Assembly (NCBI GenBank): GCA_945900785.1
Contig: CAMDJM010000005.1
Location: 31,866 to 95,865, forward strand
Length of the DNA: 64,000 nt
Direction: 5' to 3'
Origin: Akkermansia muciniphila
Lineage (GTDB): Bacteria > Verrucomicrobiota > Verrucomicrobiia > Verrucomicrobiales > V1-33
The position numbers and the translations under genes are program-made. Under the pieces are notes generated by a model. That model was given only the letters and a program-made list of their open reading frames with translations, searched no databases and was not told the DNA's origin. Shown in pieces: positions 44,101-51,196 of the stretch; position 1 is the first letter of the stretch; each line of letters opens with the position of its first letter.

Positions 44101-44936
44101 GGGTAAGTCAGGGTGACGTCAGGGCGCTCCAGCCGGGGATATTCAAAGACGTTGACGGAAAAATCCCGGCTGCGTTTGCCATCGTAATCAATGCGGTAGC
44201 GGAAGTCGTCTTTGGCGTCAGGGATGCTGCCGCCGAAAACGGGATCACTCAGGCTGCGGACGAGGAACTGGCGGTGTTCGGTTTCCCGAGTATGGCCGGT
44301 CACCAGTTCGACGGACGCAGGCAGGGCACCGCTGAAACGCGCCATGACGAGGAGGCTGGTGCCGCGCTCGATGGCGGTGTCGCCCGGCGTGACTTCGGTA
44401 CCGTCCGGCAATCCAAGGGAGTCAAGGCTGGCCGTGGAACTGGAAGTGAACCCGGATTTCGGGGCAAGGAAGACGACGGCAAAACAGGCGAGCGCAGCGG
44501 CATAACAAGCGACCCGGGGGGTGGCAGCGGCGCGGGGGGAGAGGAGGCTATGCCAATCGTGATCCAGGCTGTGCTGGATGGTTTGCTGGAGCAGACGCTC
44601 TTTGATAAAGGCGGGTTCATCGGTGTCGTCCACCTCGACTGCGGTGAGGAGGCGACCGTCGAGAGCGGGTTGATGGGATTCGAGGCGGCGGGCGATGCGG
44701 CGGAAGTCGGGCTTGGCCCAACGCCCTGCCAGCCAAATCACGCCCACGCCAAACAGGCTGGCTCCCAGCCAGGCAGGCATCGTCCATGAGGGAAGGGCGG
44801 CCGGCTCGAGGAATAAAACGGTCCAACCAACGAGTGCCGCGAAGGCCAGCCAGAGGGCGAGGCGCCGGTTGGTTTGCCAGCGGTGGTAGCGTTGCCACAC
44901 GGGCAGCAGGCGTGCTTTCAGATAGGGATTGATCAT
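41169..44936 (-). CDS. Giant membrane-anchored coiled-coil protein (DUF4175-like)
   Basis: 1255 residues from ATG 44936 (MINPYLKARLLPVWQRYHRW), overlapping the BatA stop by 4 nt. Three membrane segments lie in residues 25-150, then a beta-rich exported region, then a long coiled coil (EELDQLDLTKEENRYE, KELQTALQAAESDAQRGELK). A low-complexity Gln/Gly/Glu tract contains eleven GE dipeptides. The C-terminus is folded again (WSDRLRDVEEMVEFPDLRN, YYEQLGKEP). The N-terminal architecture resembles DUF4175. Role unknown; in this operon it may scaffold the vWA proteins. Confidence 0.85.
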   Translation of the reverse strand: MINPYLKARLLPVWQRYHRWQTNRRLALWLAFAALVGWTVLFLEPAALPSWTMPAWLGASLFGVGVIWLAGRWAKPDFRRIARRLESHQPALDGRLLTAVEVDDTDEPAFIKERLLQQTIQHSLDHDWHSLLSPRAAATPRVACYAAALACFAVVFLAPKSGFTSSSTASLDSLGLPDGTEVTPGDTAIERGTSLLVMARFSGALPASVELVTGHTRETEHRQFLVRSLSDPVFGGSIPDAKDDFRYRIDYDGKRSRDFSVNVFEYPRLERPDVTLTYPGWTGLAEKRIEDSHRASAVEGTLLGLDLQLNKPVATAVLKARTQGAADIPLTVDPGKATASLRGFALTSSVIYDLILTDSSSRTNKVPATFTFEALPNKIPDLKLTSPRGDQRPSALEELVFEGTAGDDFGLHAWGLAITRGGGEPQFIELGKGAPGGEKRAFHYLLRLEESGAKPDDLLSWSVWADDTGMDGKPRRTQSDLFFGEVRPFDEIYRQGEEAAGDPPPGQAPPEGTPSAKLAELQKQIINATWKLQRSANPATADIKVVRESQADALEQATGAATEATDPRLISAWESAKTAMTKAGAALQAVVDQPAPLNPALAAEQSAYQALLALAAREHRISKSKSKGGPPSAAEQKRQEELDQLDLTKEENRYETRSEAESPQDAAQREQRQVLSRLQELAKRQEEVNEKLKELQTALQAAESDAQRGELKRELKRLEEEQRQMLAEVDELSQRMEKPENEETLAQEKKALEEARQNVQEAAKATAEGNVPKALASGTRAERQLQEMREDLRKKSSTAFSQDLRDMRAEARELASQQQQLTEKLADLENPQQKSLSDTPEREAAQKQLAGQKQRTESLTKKAKTLSEEAESAEPLVSRQLYDTMRTFTQEDAASIRKTQQQLIDEGRMTRKFMDELSELQQSPDTAKTQQLTSGLLEQDLLEEAKTSSTLAQAGIDNLKSGIERATESVLGDDTEALKRAERELASLTDELEKELSGSTTGPADPANPSNQGKATSPGESKSEASGDPQSQSQGQGQGEGQPKDDSQKPASATASTEGEGNTQAKGEGQGQGQGEGEGEGEGEGEGEGEGEGEGEAQGQGQGSPTRQAAQNPSGGSGPGGPGRSTPQNSSATQTASGRGGSSSPIAGDGYAPWSDRLRDVEEMVEFPDLRNSLANARERARQLRVEAKRDLKKPDWAVVKSEILTPLVQVRKQVREEVARRASTEALVPIDRDPVPGRYSELVRRYYEQLGKEP
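41649..41714. repeat. Hexanucleotide tandem repeat (TTCACC)x11 inside a CDS
   Basis: Eleven perfect TTCACC copies, read on the minus strand as Gly-Glu repeats, bordered by related TTGGCC units. Unit length is a multiple of three, so slippage keeps frame. Confidence 0.95.
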
Positions 44937-47044
44937 GCGGTGGTTCCTCCTGGAGTGGCCCGCCGGGCGCTGAGGCCGGCGAGCAGGGTTTCCATAAACA
45001 ATACGGCGAGCGCGGTGACGATGATCCACCGCCAGAGTTTTTGGCGGCTTTCGGTCTCCATGGCGGGGCCAGCCCCGGCGGGGTCCGGTTTTTTAATGCT
45101 GGTGCCAGGGACTTTCAGGGGGACGCCCAGCCGATCCAGTTCATCCGGGGCCATGGGGGCGGTGTGGGATTCCACGGGATCCAAATTGACCGCGAAGGCA
45201 CGTGTCAGGATGCCGGCGGTGGCTTCATAAATCCCGGGCGGGGTGGCTCCCTCGAACAGGCCGGACCCGGCGGCGACGCCGGTGCTGGTTCCATCCGGAT
45301 GTTTGATGGTGATGGCGTTTTCCTTCCTGAATCCCAGCTGGAACAAGGAGATTGGTGGTCCGGCGAGGAATTGTGAGGGTGGGGTGACGATGGCTCCACT
45401 CCATTCCAGCAGGGAGGAAAGCAGGGGTGCGAATTTTGAAGAGAGGGCGAGTTGGCTATCGTGGGGATGCCAGCCGGTTGTTAGAATCACCAGCCGCCCG
45501 GCACCAACCGGCATTTCCATGAGGGCGGGATCGCCGGAATCAAATTTGGCCAGGACACGGCTGCCAGGCAAGGCGGCGGCGGCGAGACGGCGGTAGTTCC
45601 AGACGCGGATTTTGGTGAAGTCGCTGAAACGGGGGTCCGCAAACGGAGCGAAGAGCGGATGCTGGAAATCGATTTGCGATAACATGCCGTAGTTGGCCGG
45701 TTTGGTTTCTTCCAGTTTCACGGCTTCTTCCGCCAGACCGGCAAGACGGGCGAGGGTGCTGCCGGCCTGGTGGTCCGTCAGGGAATAGAGAACGGTTTTT
45801 CCAGAAGTGAGCTGGTTATGAAGGAAGCCGGCCTGGACTGGCGGCAGGGCACCGCTGGCGGTGAAACCGACGGATTTGCCAGTCAGGATGGCTGGTGGAG
45901 CATCGGCAGGGGCGATGGCAGTCACGGTGGTTTTTACCTGACTGTTTTGAGGCAGGGCCCGGTTGAGGAAGAAGAGCGGCTGCTGGGCATCCGTGGGAGA
46001 TTCCGCGCCAAAATAGAAGACCTGAATATCGGTGGTGACGGGCGGGGTGGCGAAGAGGAGGTTGTCGAAAGTCTCGTGATCTCCACGCAGGAGAATCCTG
46101 CCGGGAGCGGTTGATCCGGCCGGCCATGGCAGGCTAACCACCCGCAATTGGCCGGGAGGCACGTAAACATCCTGCGCGGTTCCGCTGAAGGTCTGGCCAT
46201 CGGCAGCGGCCCAGCCCAATTGGAATTGTTCGGTGGTGGAATCCTGGGCATTCCAAACGCGGACGCGGGCAGCGGGTTCGCTGGTGGTGGTGATTCCGGA
46301 AAAATCCGGGGCCAATTGCAGACCGGCGTTGCCGGGTTTGGTTGGTTTGATAGGAACGGGAATGACCTGCACGCCCTGGGGCCATTCCCAGCCTTGGAGG
46401 CCTTCGGTTTTGCTGCCGTCCTGGAAGTCGCTGATAACCATGATATCTCCGCCGGGCTGGGAGCTGGCCGGGGCAGTTTCGGCCAGGATTTCTGCGGCAC
46501 TTAGCAGCGCAGCAGAAAGCGGAGTGGCGGACCAGCCGGGCTTGGATTCTGTGAGAAAGCCCAGGGCGGTGGCGGCCCGGGTTTCCGTGGGAAGGGCGTT
46601 CCATTGGGCGAAGTCGAAGAGGCGGTGCGTGGTGGAGTCGAAGGTCCAGAGGGCGAGTTGATCGCCCGGTTTGGTGGAGTGGATGAAGTCACGTGCTTTT
46701 TCCAGGGCAGCGGCCTGCAGGCCATCGCGCTGCATGCTGGCGCTTTGATCGACCAGCAAAATCATGCGCCGGCCGGAGCCGGCGGAATCAGTCTCCGGGA
46801 AGACGCTGCGGATGAAGGGGCGGGCGAAGGCGAGTGCCAGCAGGGCAAGGGCAGTGGCGCGCAATAGCAGGAGCAGCCAGTGCTCGATACGGCTGCGTTG
46901 GGTGAGGCGCGGTGGGTCAGGACGGAGAAAAAGCAGGGAGCTGAAGGGGATCTTTTCCCGGGTGGTGCGCCGGATGAGGTGGAAGAACACCGGGGCGGCG
47001 ATGGCCAGTGCACCGAGCAGGAAGAAAGGAGCTAGAAGGCTCAT
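44933..47044 (-). CDS. BatA-N/von Willebrand factor A membrane protein
   Basis: 703 residues. N-terminus is the Aerotolerance-regulator BatA domain: one helix (APFFLLGALAIAAPVFFHL), IRRTTREKIPFSSLLFL, then a second helix (LLLLLRATALALLALAFARP). A vWA domain follows with MIDAS D99-QSAS and ISDFQDG. The remainder is a large periplasmic region with a C-terminal membrane helix (WIIVTALAVLFMETLLAGL). It overlaps DUF58 and the giant coiled-coil gene by 4 nt each, so the genes are translationally coupled. Confidence 0.92.
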   Translation of the reverse strand: MSLLAPFFLLGALAIAAPVFFHLIRRTTREKIPFSSLLFLRPDPPRLTQRSRIEHWLLLLLRATALALLALAFARPFIRSVFPETDSAGSGRRMILLVDQSASMQRDGLQAAALEKARDFIHSTKPGDQLALWTFDSTTHRLFDFAQWNALPTETRAATALGFLTESKPGWSATPLSAALLSAAEILAETAPASSQPGGDIMVISDFQDGSKTEGLQGWEWPQGVQVIPVPIKPTKPGNAGLQLAPDFSGITTTSEPAARVRVWNAQDSTTEQFQLGWAAADGQTFSGTAQDVYVPPGQLRVVSLPWPAGSTAPGRILLRGDHETFDNLLFATPPVTTDIQVFYFGAESPTDAQQPLFFLNRALPQNSQVKTTVTAIAPADAPPAILTGKSVGFTASGALPPVQAGFLHNQLTSGKTVLYSLTDHQAGSTLARLAGLAEEAVKLEETKPANYGMLSQIDFQHPLFAPFADPRFSDFTKIRVWNYRRLAAAALPGSRVLAKFDSGDPALMEMPVGAGRLVILTTGWHPHDSQLALSSKFAPLLSSLLEWSGAIVTPPSQFLAGPPISLFQLGFRKENAITIKHPDGTSTGVAAGSGLFEGATPPGIYEATAGILTRAFAVNLDPVESHTAPMAPDELDRLGVPLKVPGTSIKKPDPAGAGPAMETESRQKLWRWIIVTALAVLFMETLLAGLSARRATPGGTTA

Positions 47045-47991
47045 CGTGCCCCCTTTCTAACGAGGCGTCCGCGTTGCAGTCGGTCGTGGAGAAATTCCGT
47101 GAGGACGGTCTCCAGCGGGGTGACCGTGGAGACGGTGTGCCAGCCGATCCCCAGCTTGCGGCAGATTTCACCCAGAGCCGTTTGGTGGGCGGTGAAGCGC
47201 TCCAGATACCCACTGCGGGCCGCGGCGGGGTCCACGAAGAGGGTGCGGCCGGTTTCGGCGTCCTCAAAAATGGCTGGTGCGGTGAAGTTGAAGGTGAGTT
47301 CCGCCAGATCGAGGATCTGGAAAAGCACCACCTCGTGGCCTGAAGCGGTGAGGGAAAGGAGATGGCGCTCCAGTTCCTCCAGCGACGTCAGGAAGTCGGA
47401 GATGACGACCATGAGGGCGCGCTTCCTGACGATTTCCGTAATCCGCTGGAGGGGCTTGATGAGATCCGTGGCGGTGCCGCCGGCGGGCTTGTCGAGGGCG
47501 ATGATGATTTGGCGGAGGTGGCCGTGGCGCTGTTTGGCAGGAAGGTAGTCGCGCAGGGCGGCATCGAAGCTGAGCAGGCCGACGGCATCGCCCTGGAGAT
47601 GAAGAAATCTGGCGAGGGTGGCGGCCAGGGTGGCAGCGTAGGCGGCCTTGGTCCAGCCGGTAGTGCCGTAGGCCATGGAGTGACTTTGGTCCACGATCAG
47701 ATGGCAGCGTAGGTTGGTTTCGTCCTCGAACTTTTTGATATAATAACGATCGCTCCGGGCATAGACGCGCCAGTCGAGATGCCGGGGATCATCGCCCGGG
47801 GTGTATTGGCGGTATTCTGTGAACTCAACGGAAAATCCATGGTAGGGGCTCCGGTGCAGGCCGGACCAGAAGCCTTCCACCACGGCGCGGGCGCGGAGTT
47901 CCAGGCTGCGGATGGACATCAGCGCGGCCGTGTCAATCCGCGACGCCGGCGGGGGAGCCGGGGGGAGGACGGAGGCGGGCAGGGCGGACAT
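47041..47991 (-). CDS. DUF58-family protein
   Basis: 316 residues, cytosolic by composition. The DUF58 signature YTPGDDPRHLDWRVYAR spans residues 63-79, followed by a vWA-like MIDAS D101-QSHSM and VVISDFL. DUF58 proteins accompany MoxR AAA ATPases, where the vWA-type domain is thought to bind the chaperone or its client. Starts 130 nt downstream of moxR across a repeat pair. Confidence 0.93.
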   Translation of the reverse strand: MSALPASVLPPAPPPASRIDTAALMSIRSLELRARAVVEGFWSGLHRSPYHGFSVEFTEYRQYTPGDDPRHLDWRVYARSDRYYIKKFEDETNLRCHLIVDQSHSMAYGTTGWTKAAYAATLAATLARFLHLQGDAVGLLSFDAALRDYLPAKQRHGHLRQIIIALDKPAGGTATDLIKPLQRITEIVRKRALMVVISDFLTSLEELERHLLSLTASGHEVVLFQILDLAELTFNFTAPAIFEDAETGRTLFVDPAAARSGYLERFTAHQTALGEICRKLGIGWHTVSTVTPLETVLTEFLHDRLQRGRLVRKGAR

Positions 47992-48117
47992 AGGAGCACA
48001 GGCGTCTCGCCTGTTAGGTTAGGAGGTTTTCCCTTGGGGGACTTTTTTGGCCGACGATGTTGTTTTGGCAGATGATGTTGGTTCAGGAAACGAACAGGCG
48101 GGACGCCTGTGCTCCTG
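47992..48117. repeat. Inverted pair of GCACAGGCG-CGCCTGT palindromes in the moxR-DUF58 gap
   Basis: Two 24-bp copies (47992-48015 and 48094-48117) are inverted to each other with one mismatch; each is itself a palindrome (ACAGGCG/CGCCTGT). They fill most of the only long gap inside the operon, and the same palindrome occurs at 11157-11173. Confidence 0.8.
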
Positions 48118-48121
48118 TTTC

Positions 48122-49141
48122 TCAGGCTTTTACATGGTCCATGAGTTTTTGAATAACGTCATCGATTCGAATGCCGTCGGCTTCAGCGCGGTAGTTGAGG
48201 AGGACGCGGTGGCGGAGGACGGGGGCGGCGAGGAACTGGATGTCCTCCAGTTTGACATGGACGCGGCCATGGAAAAGAGCGCGGGCTTTGGCGGCCAGGA
48301 TGAGGGATTGCCCGGCGCGGGTGCCAGCTCCCCAACTGACCCAGTTATTGACAAAATCCGGAGTGCCAGGCTGGCGGGGGCGCGAAGCCACCGCCAGACG
48401 GACGGCGTAGGTGATGAGTTCGGTGGTGACGGGGACTTGTTGGACCAGCTGGTGGAAGCGCTGGACATCGGCTCCGGTGAAGAGCGGCTCGATTTTGACA
48501 GGACGGCCGCTGGTGGTGCGCCGGACGACTTCAACTTCGTCAGCCTCGGGGAGGTATTTCATGACCACATTGAACATGAAGCGGTCCAGCTGGGCTTCCG
48601 GCAAGGGGTAGGTGCCTTCCATTTCGATAGGATTCTGGGTGGCGAGGACAAAGAAGGGTTCTGCCAGAGGATGGCGGATGCCCATGGCGGTGACCTGGTG
48701 TTCCTGCATGGCTTCCAGCAGGGCGGCCTGGGTCTTGGGCGGGGTGCGGTTGATTTCGTCAGCCAGCACCATGTTGGCGAAGATAGGGCCAGGGACAAAA
48801 GTCATCCTGCGGCCTGCGCCGGAGTCCTGGAGGATCTCCGTGCCGGTGATGTCGGCGGGCATGAGGTCCGGGGTGAACTGGATGCGCTGGAAGTGGAGAT
48901 CGAAGATTTGGGAGATGCTTTTCACCAGGAGGGTTTTGGCCAGGCCAGGGGCACCGGTGATGAGACAGTGGCCACCGGCGAGGAGTGACAGCATGATCTG
49001 TTCAATCACTTCGCGCTGGCCGACGATGGCTTTTCCCAGCTCCGTCTCAATGAGGCTGCGGCCGGTGAGGAGGCGCTCGACGAGGGCGGAATCGGTCTCC
49101 GGAGAACCGTGCTGGGTGGGGGAAGTGGGGTCCTGGTTCAT
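48122..49141 (-). CDS. MoxR-family AAA+ ATPase
   Basis: 339 residues. Walker A GAPGLAKT near 62, Walker B MVLADEINR near 130, sensor 1 LATQNPIEMEGTYPLPEAQLDRF and the lid domain at the C-terminus define the MoxR subfamily. MoxR ATPases act as chaperones that mature or remodel protein complexes together with vWA proteins. Starts directly after the DUF4159 stop. Confidence 0.95.
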   Translation of the reverse strand: MNQDPTSPTQHGSPETDSALVERLLTGRSLIETELGKAIVGQREVIEQIMLSLLAGGHCLITGAPGLAKTLLVKSISQIFDLHFQRIQFTPDLMPADITGTEILQDSGAGRRMTFVPGPIFANMVLADEINRTPPKTQAALLEAMQEHQVTAMGIRHPLAEPFFVLATQNPIEMEGTYPLPEAQLDRFMFNVVMKYLPEADEVEVVRRTTSGRPVKIEPLFTGADVQRFHQLVQQVPVTTELITYAVRLAVASRPRQPGTPDFVNNWVSWGAGTRAGQSLILAAKARALFHGRVHVKLEDIQFLAAPVLRHRVLLNYRAEADGIRIDDVIQKLMDHVKA

Positions 49142-49987
49142 TCAGTGGGTCATGACGTAAAAGATGATATTGATCGCGAGGGGGTAGGCGGTGCGCTCGG
49201 AAAATTGTTTGAAGTAGTAGGCGCTCTCGCCTTCGCGTTCCCAGCCGTCGCCGTTGTCCGTGTTATGCAGGGCGATGACCATGGGGCGGCCTTTGTCGTC
49301 GAAGATGGCGCGGTGGTGGACTTCCTGGGCGTCGTCGCGTTCCCAGGTGCGGCCACCGTATTCGCTGGCGGCACCGAGATCGATATTCGGGACCTGGGCC
49401 TTTTCCTTGATCGTGAAAACGCTGCGGTAGATCGGATGCGTGAGGGGGATTTCCTGGAAGGAGCGGTTGGGCAGGACCTGTTTGAGGACTTCCTCGCAAT
49501 TCGTCCAATCTTCCTCACCCCAGAAGTCATCCAGCAGCAGGAAGCCGCCGTTTTCCAGATACTTCCGCATGGCGAGAGTTTCTTCCTCACTGAACGACAG
49601 GCCGCCGGGCTCCGCGATATAAACAAAAGGAAAGGTCATCAGCTCCGGATCGGTGGGGCGGATGATGCGGGTGTCAGGATCGACCTTCAGGCTGGTCATC
49701 TGTTGGAGACGCCACGAGAGATTGAGGTCGCTGTCCGGCAAGTCAGTCGCCCAGCCGCCCCGCCCCCAACCGCCGCCACCGCGCTCATACCGGATGCGGG
49801 TGAAGGTGAAGACGTCCGCCTTGAACGCTTCCGGACACTCCCAGGTGGGCGTGCCGGTGCTGCCGGAGGGCACTTCGCGGGCGGTGCGGACTTCTTCCAT
49901 GCCATTGCCCCGGCGTCCCCAGCGCTGGGCGGAAGCCACCCCCGCAGCAATCAACAGGAGCAGAGCGGGAAGGCGGCGGAATTTCAT
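49142..49987 (-). CDS. DUF4159 secreted protein
   Basis: 281 residues with a signal peptide (LPALLLLIAAGVASAQ). DUF4159 features: FTFTRIRYERGGG near the mature N-terminus, FPFVYIAEPGG, LENGGFLLLDDFWG, PLTHPIYRSVFTI and a C-terminal YPLAINIIFYVMTH. First gene of the operon; DUF4159 is a regular neighbour of MoxR/DUF58/vWA loci. Abuts moxR with no gap. Confidence 0.92.
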   Translation of the reverse strand: MKFRRLPALLLLIAAGVASAQRWGRRGNGMEEVRTAREVPSGSTGTPTWECPEAFKADVFTFTRIRYERGGGGWGRGGWATDLPDSDLNLSWRLQQMTSLKVDPDTRIIRPTDPELMTFPFVYIAEPGGLSFSEEETLAMRKYLENGGFLLLDDFWGEEDWTNCEEVLKQVLPNRSFQEIPLTHPIYRSVFTIKEKAQVPNIDLGAASEYGGRTWERDDAQEVHHRAIFDDKGRPMVIALHNTDNGDGWEREGESAYYFKQFSERTAYPLAINIIFYVMTH

Positions 49988-50123
49988 GGGGAAGGTGGAG
50001 CGTTATCCTGAACGCACGAACCAACCGCAGCATTTCAATTGAGGAACGATGGCATACAAGAAATGGTTGGGCTATAAAAAGCTTTTGGGAAAATGGGTTC
50101 GTTTGGCAAAAAAGCGCTTTTAC

Positions 50124-50540
50124 TTACTCCCGTTTGGAGACCTCCACGGAGAGTGGGGGAGGGAGGGATTCCCCCCGGCGCATGCGTTGCACCCGTTCCA
50201 GTTGAGCCATGGCAGGATACATTTGGCGCTCCAGTTTGGACTCATAGCGCAGGATCTTATCCAGCACCTCCCCTTAGGGCAGAATGGCTGGCGCCTGTTT
50301 GGCTTCCTCTTCGGCGGCTTCATCTTCCTCGCAGCGCTCCATCCGGCAATGAATGAAGGCCAGCTTCCGATCCAGGAAAGCCAGCGTCTCCATCCGAGGC
50401 GCTTCACCGAGAGCAGTTCCCGCCAGCTTCAGCCGGAAATCCTCCAGTGCTATCACCAGACTGTTCGGCTTCCCGCCAAACTTGCTCTTCAGTTGCTCCA
50501 CCGCCGCTTCCGTCAGGGTATGGTGGTTGTGGGCATGATG
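50124..50540 (-). pseudogene. C-terminal remnant of a verrucomicrobial/planctomycete hypothetical gene, interrupted by an in-frame stop
   Basis: From about 50540 down to 50124 one minus-strand frame encodes coherent sequence: LTEAAVEQLKSKFGGKPNSL, RMETLAFLDRKLAFIHCRME, then stop TAA (50274-50276), then in the same frame GEVLDKILRYESKLERQMYP, AMAQLERVQRMRRGESLPPP and a final stop at 50124. The RYExxLxRQxxxAxxQLERxQRxRRGE ending is one I associate with planctomycete/verrucomicrobial hypothetical proteins whose N-terminus mentions RRNALKHG; that link is from memory. Upstream sequence is replaced by palindromic repeats, so the N-terminus is gone. Confidence 0.65.
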
Positions 50541-50542
50541 TT

Positions 50543-50587
50543 CCTGGGGTTGAAACCCCAGGCTGTCATGCGACGCGCCGTTGGCGC
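50543..50587. repeat. Two-hairpin palindromic repeat, copy 1
   Basis: CCTGGGGTTGAAACCCCAGG, an 8-nt spacer CTGTCATG and a GCGCCGTTGGCGC hairpin. Same module occurs inverted at 50763 and direct at 50956. Confidence 0.85.
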
Positions 50588-50762
50588 TGAATGCGCCACC
50601 CCATTCACGCGCTGTTGGCGCTGATTGAATGGCACTGATCAAATGGCTCTGCGGGATTGCTGGGGAAAATGGGATTTGTTATCGCGCGACCCGGCGGATA
50701 ATCATCCGGTGCGGCGACGTTCCATTCATGTCGAGGTTGCATTGGCGGCGATTTCCCATTCA

Positions 50763-50807
50763 GCGCCAAAGGCGCATTCCATGACAGCCTGGGGTTTCAA
50801 CCCCAGG
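50763..50807. repeat. Two-hairpin palindromic repeat, copy 2 (inverted)
   Basis: GCGCC-AAA-GGCGC then CCTGGGGTTTCAACCCCAGG, the same pair in reverse orientation with the CATGACAG spacer conserved. Confidence 0.85.
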
Positions 50808-50955
50808 TTGCTATCGCGTCCCATTCCCCAGCGCTGAAAGCGCGTCCCATGAACCACCCGTCCACGCCGACGTTCCCAACACTGACCATCTCCATCCAAA
50901 TCGGCCCCTCATGGAACGCGCCGTTGGCGCTCCCGGCGTTTGGTTATGACCATCC

Positions 50956-51000
50956 CCTGGGGTTGAAACCCCAGGCTGTCATGGGATGCGCCGTTGGCGC
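50956..51000. repeat. Two-hairpin palindromic repeat, copy 3
   Basis: CCTGGGGTTGAAACCCCAGG followed by CTGTCATGGGAT and GCGCCGTTGGCGC. An isolated second hairpin also occurs at 50918-50930. Confidence 0.85.
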
Positions 51001-51054
51001 TACGGAAATGGGCGATGGTGTTTGGCCGCACCCTGCCCGCTGGCTTCCGACTGC

Positions 51055-51126
51055 TGACCTCTGACCTCTGACCTCTGACCTCTGACCTATCACCTCTGAC
51101 CTCTGACCTCTGACCTGTGACCTCTC
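51055..51126. repeat. Heptanucleotide tandem repeat (TGACCTC)
   Basis: About ten copies of TGACCTC with a few variants (one ATCACCTC, one GTGACCTC), in the spacer before the TPR-peptidase gene. No coding sense. Confidence 0.9.
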
Positions 51127-51196
51127 CTCCTCAATCCCAAACATACGCCTCGACCCATGATACCCTCAGGGGCGGCATGCAAAGTGACGGTCCAGT

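Noticed and set aside
50271-50280. Frameshift in the 50-kb remnant
   Set aside because: Counting codons shows both halves are in the same frame; the break is a nonsense codon, not a frameshift.
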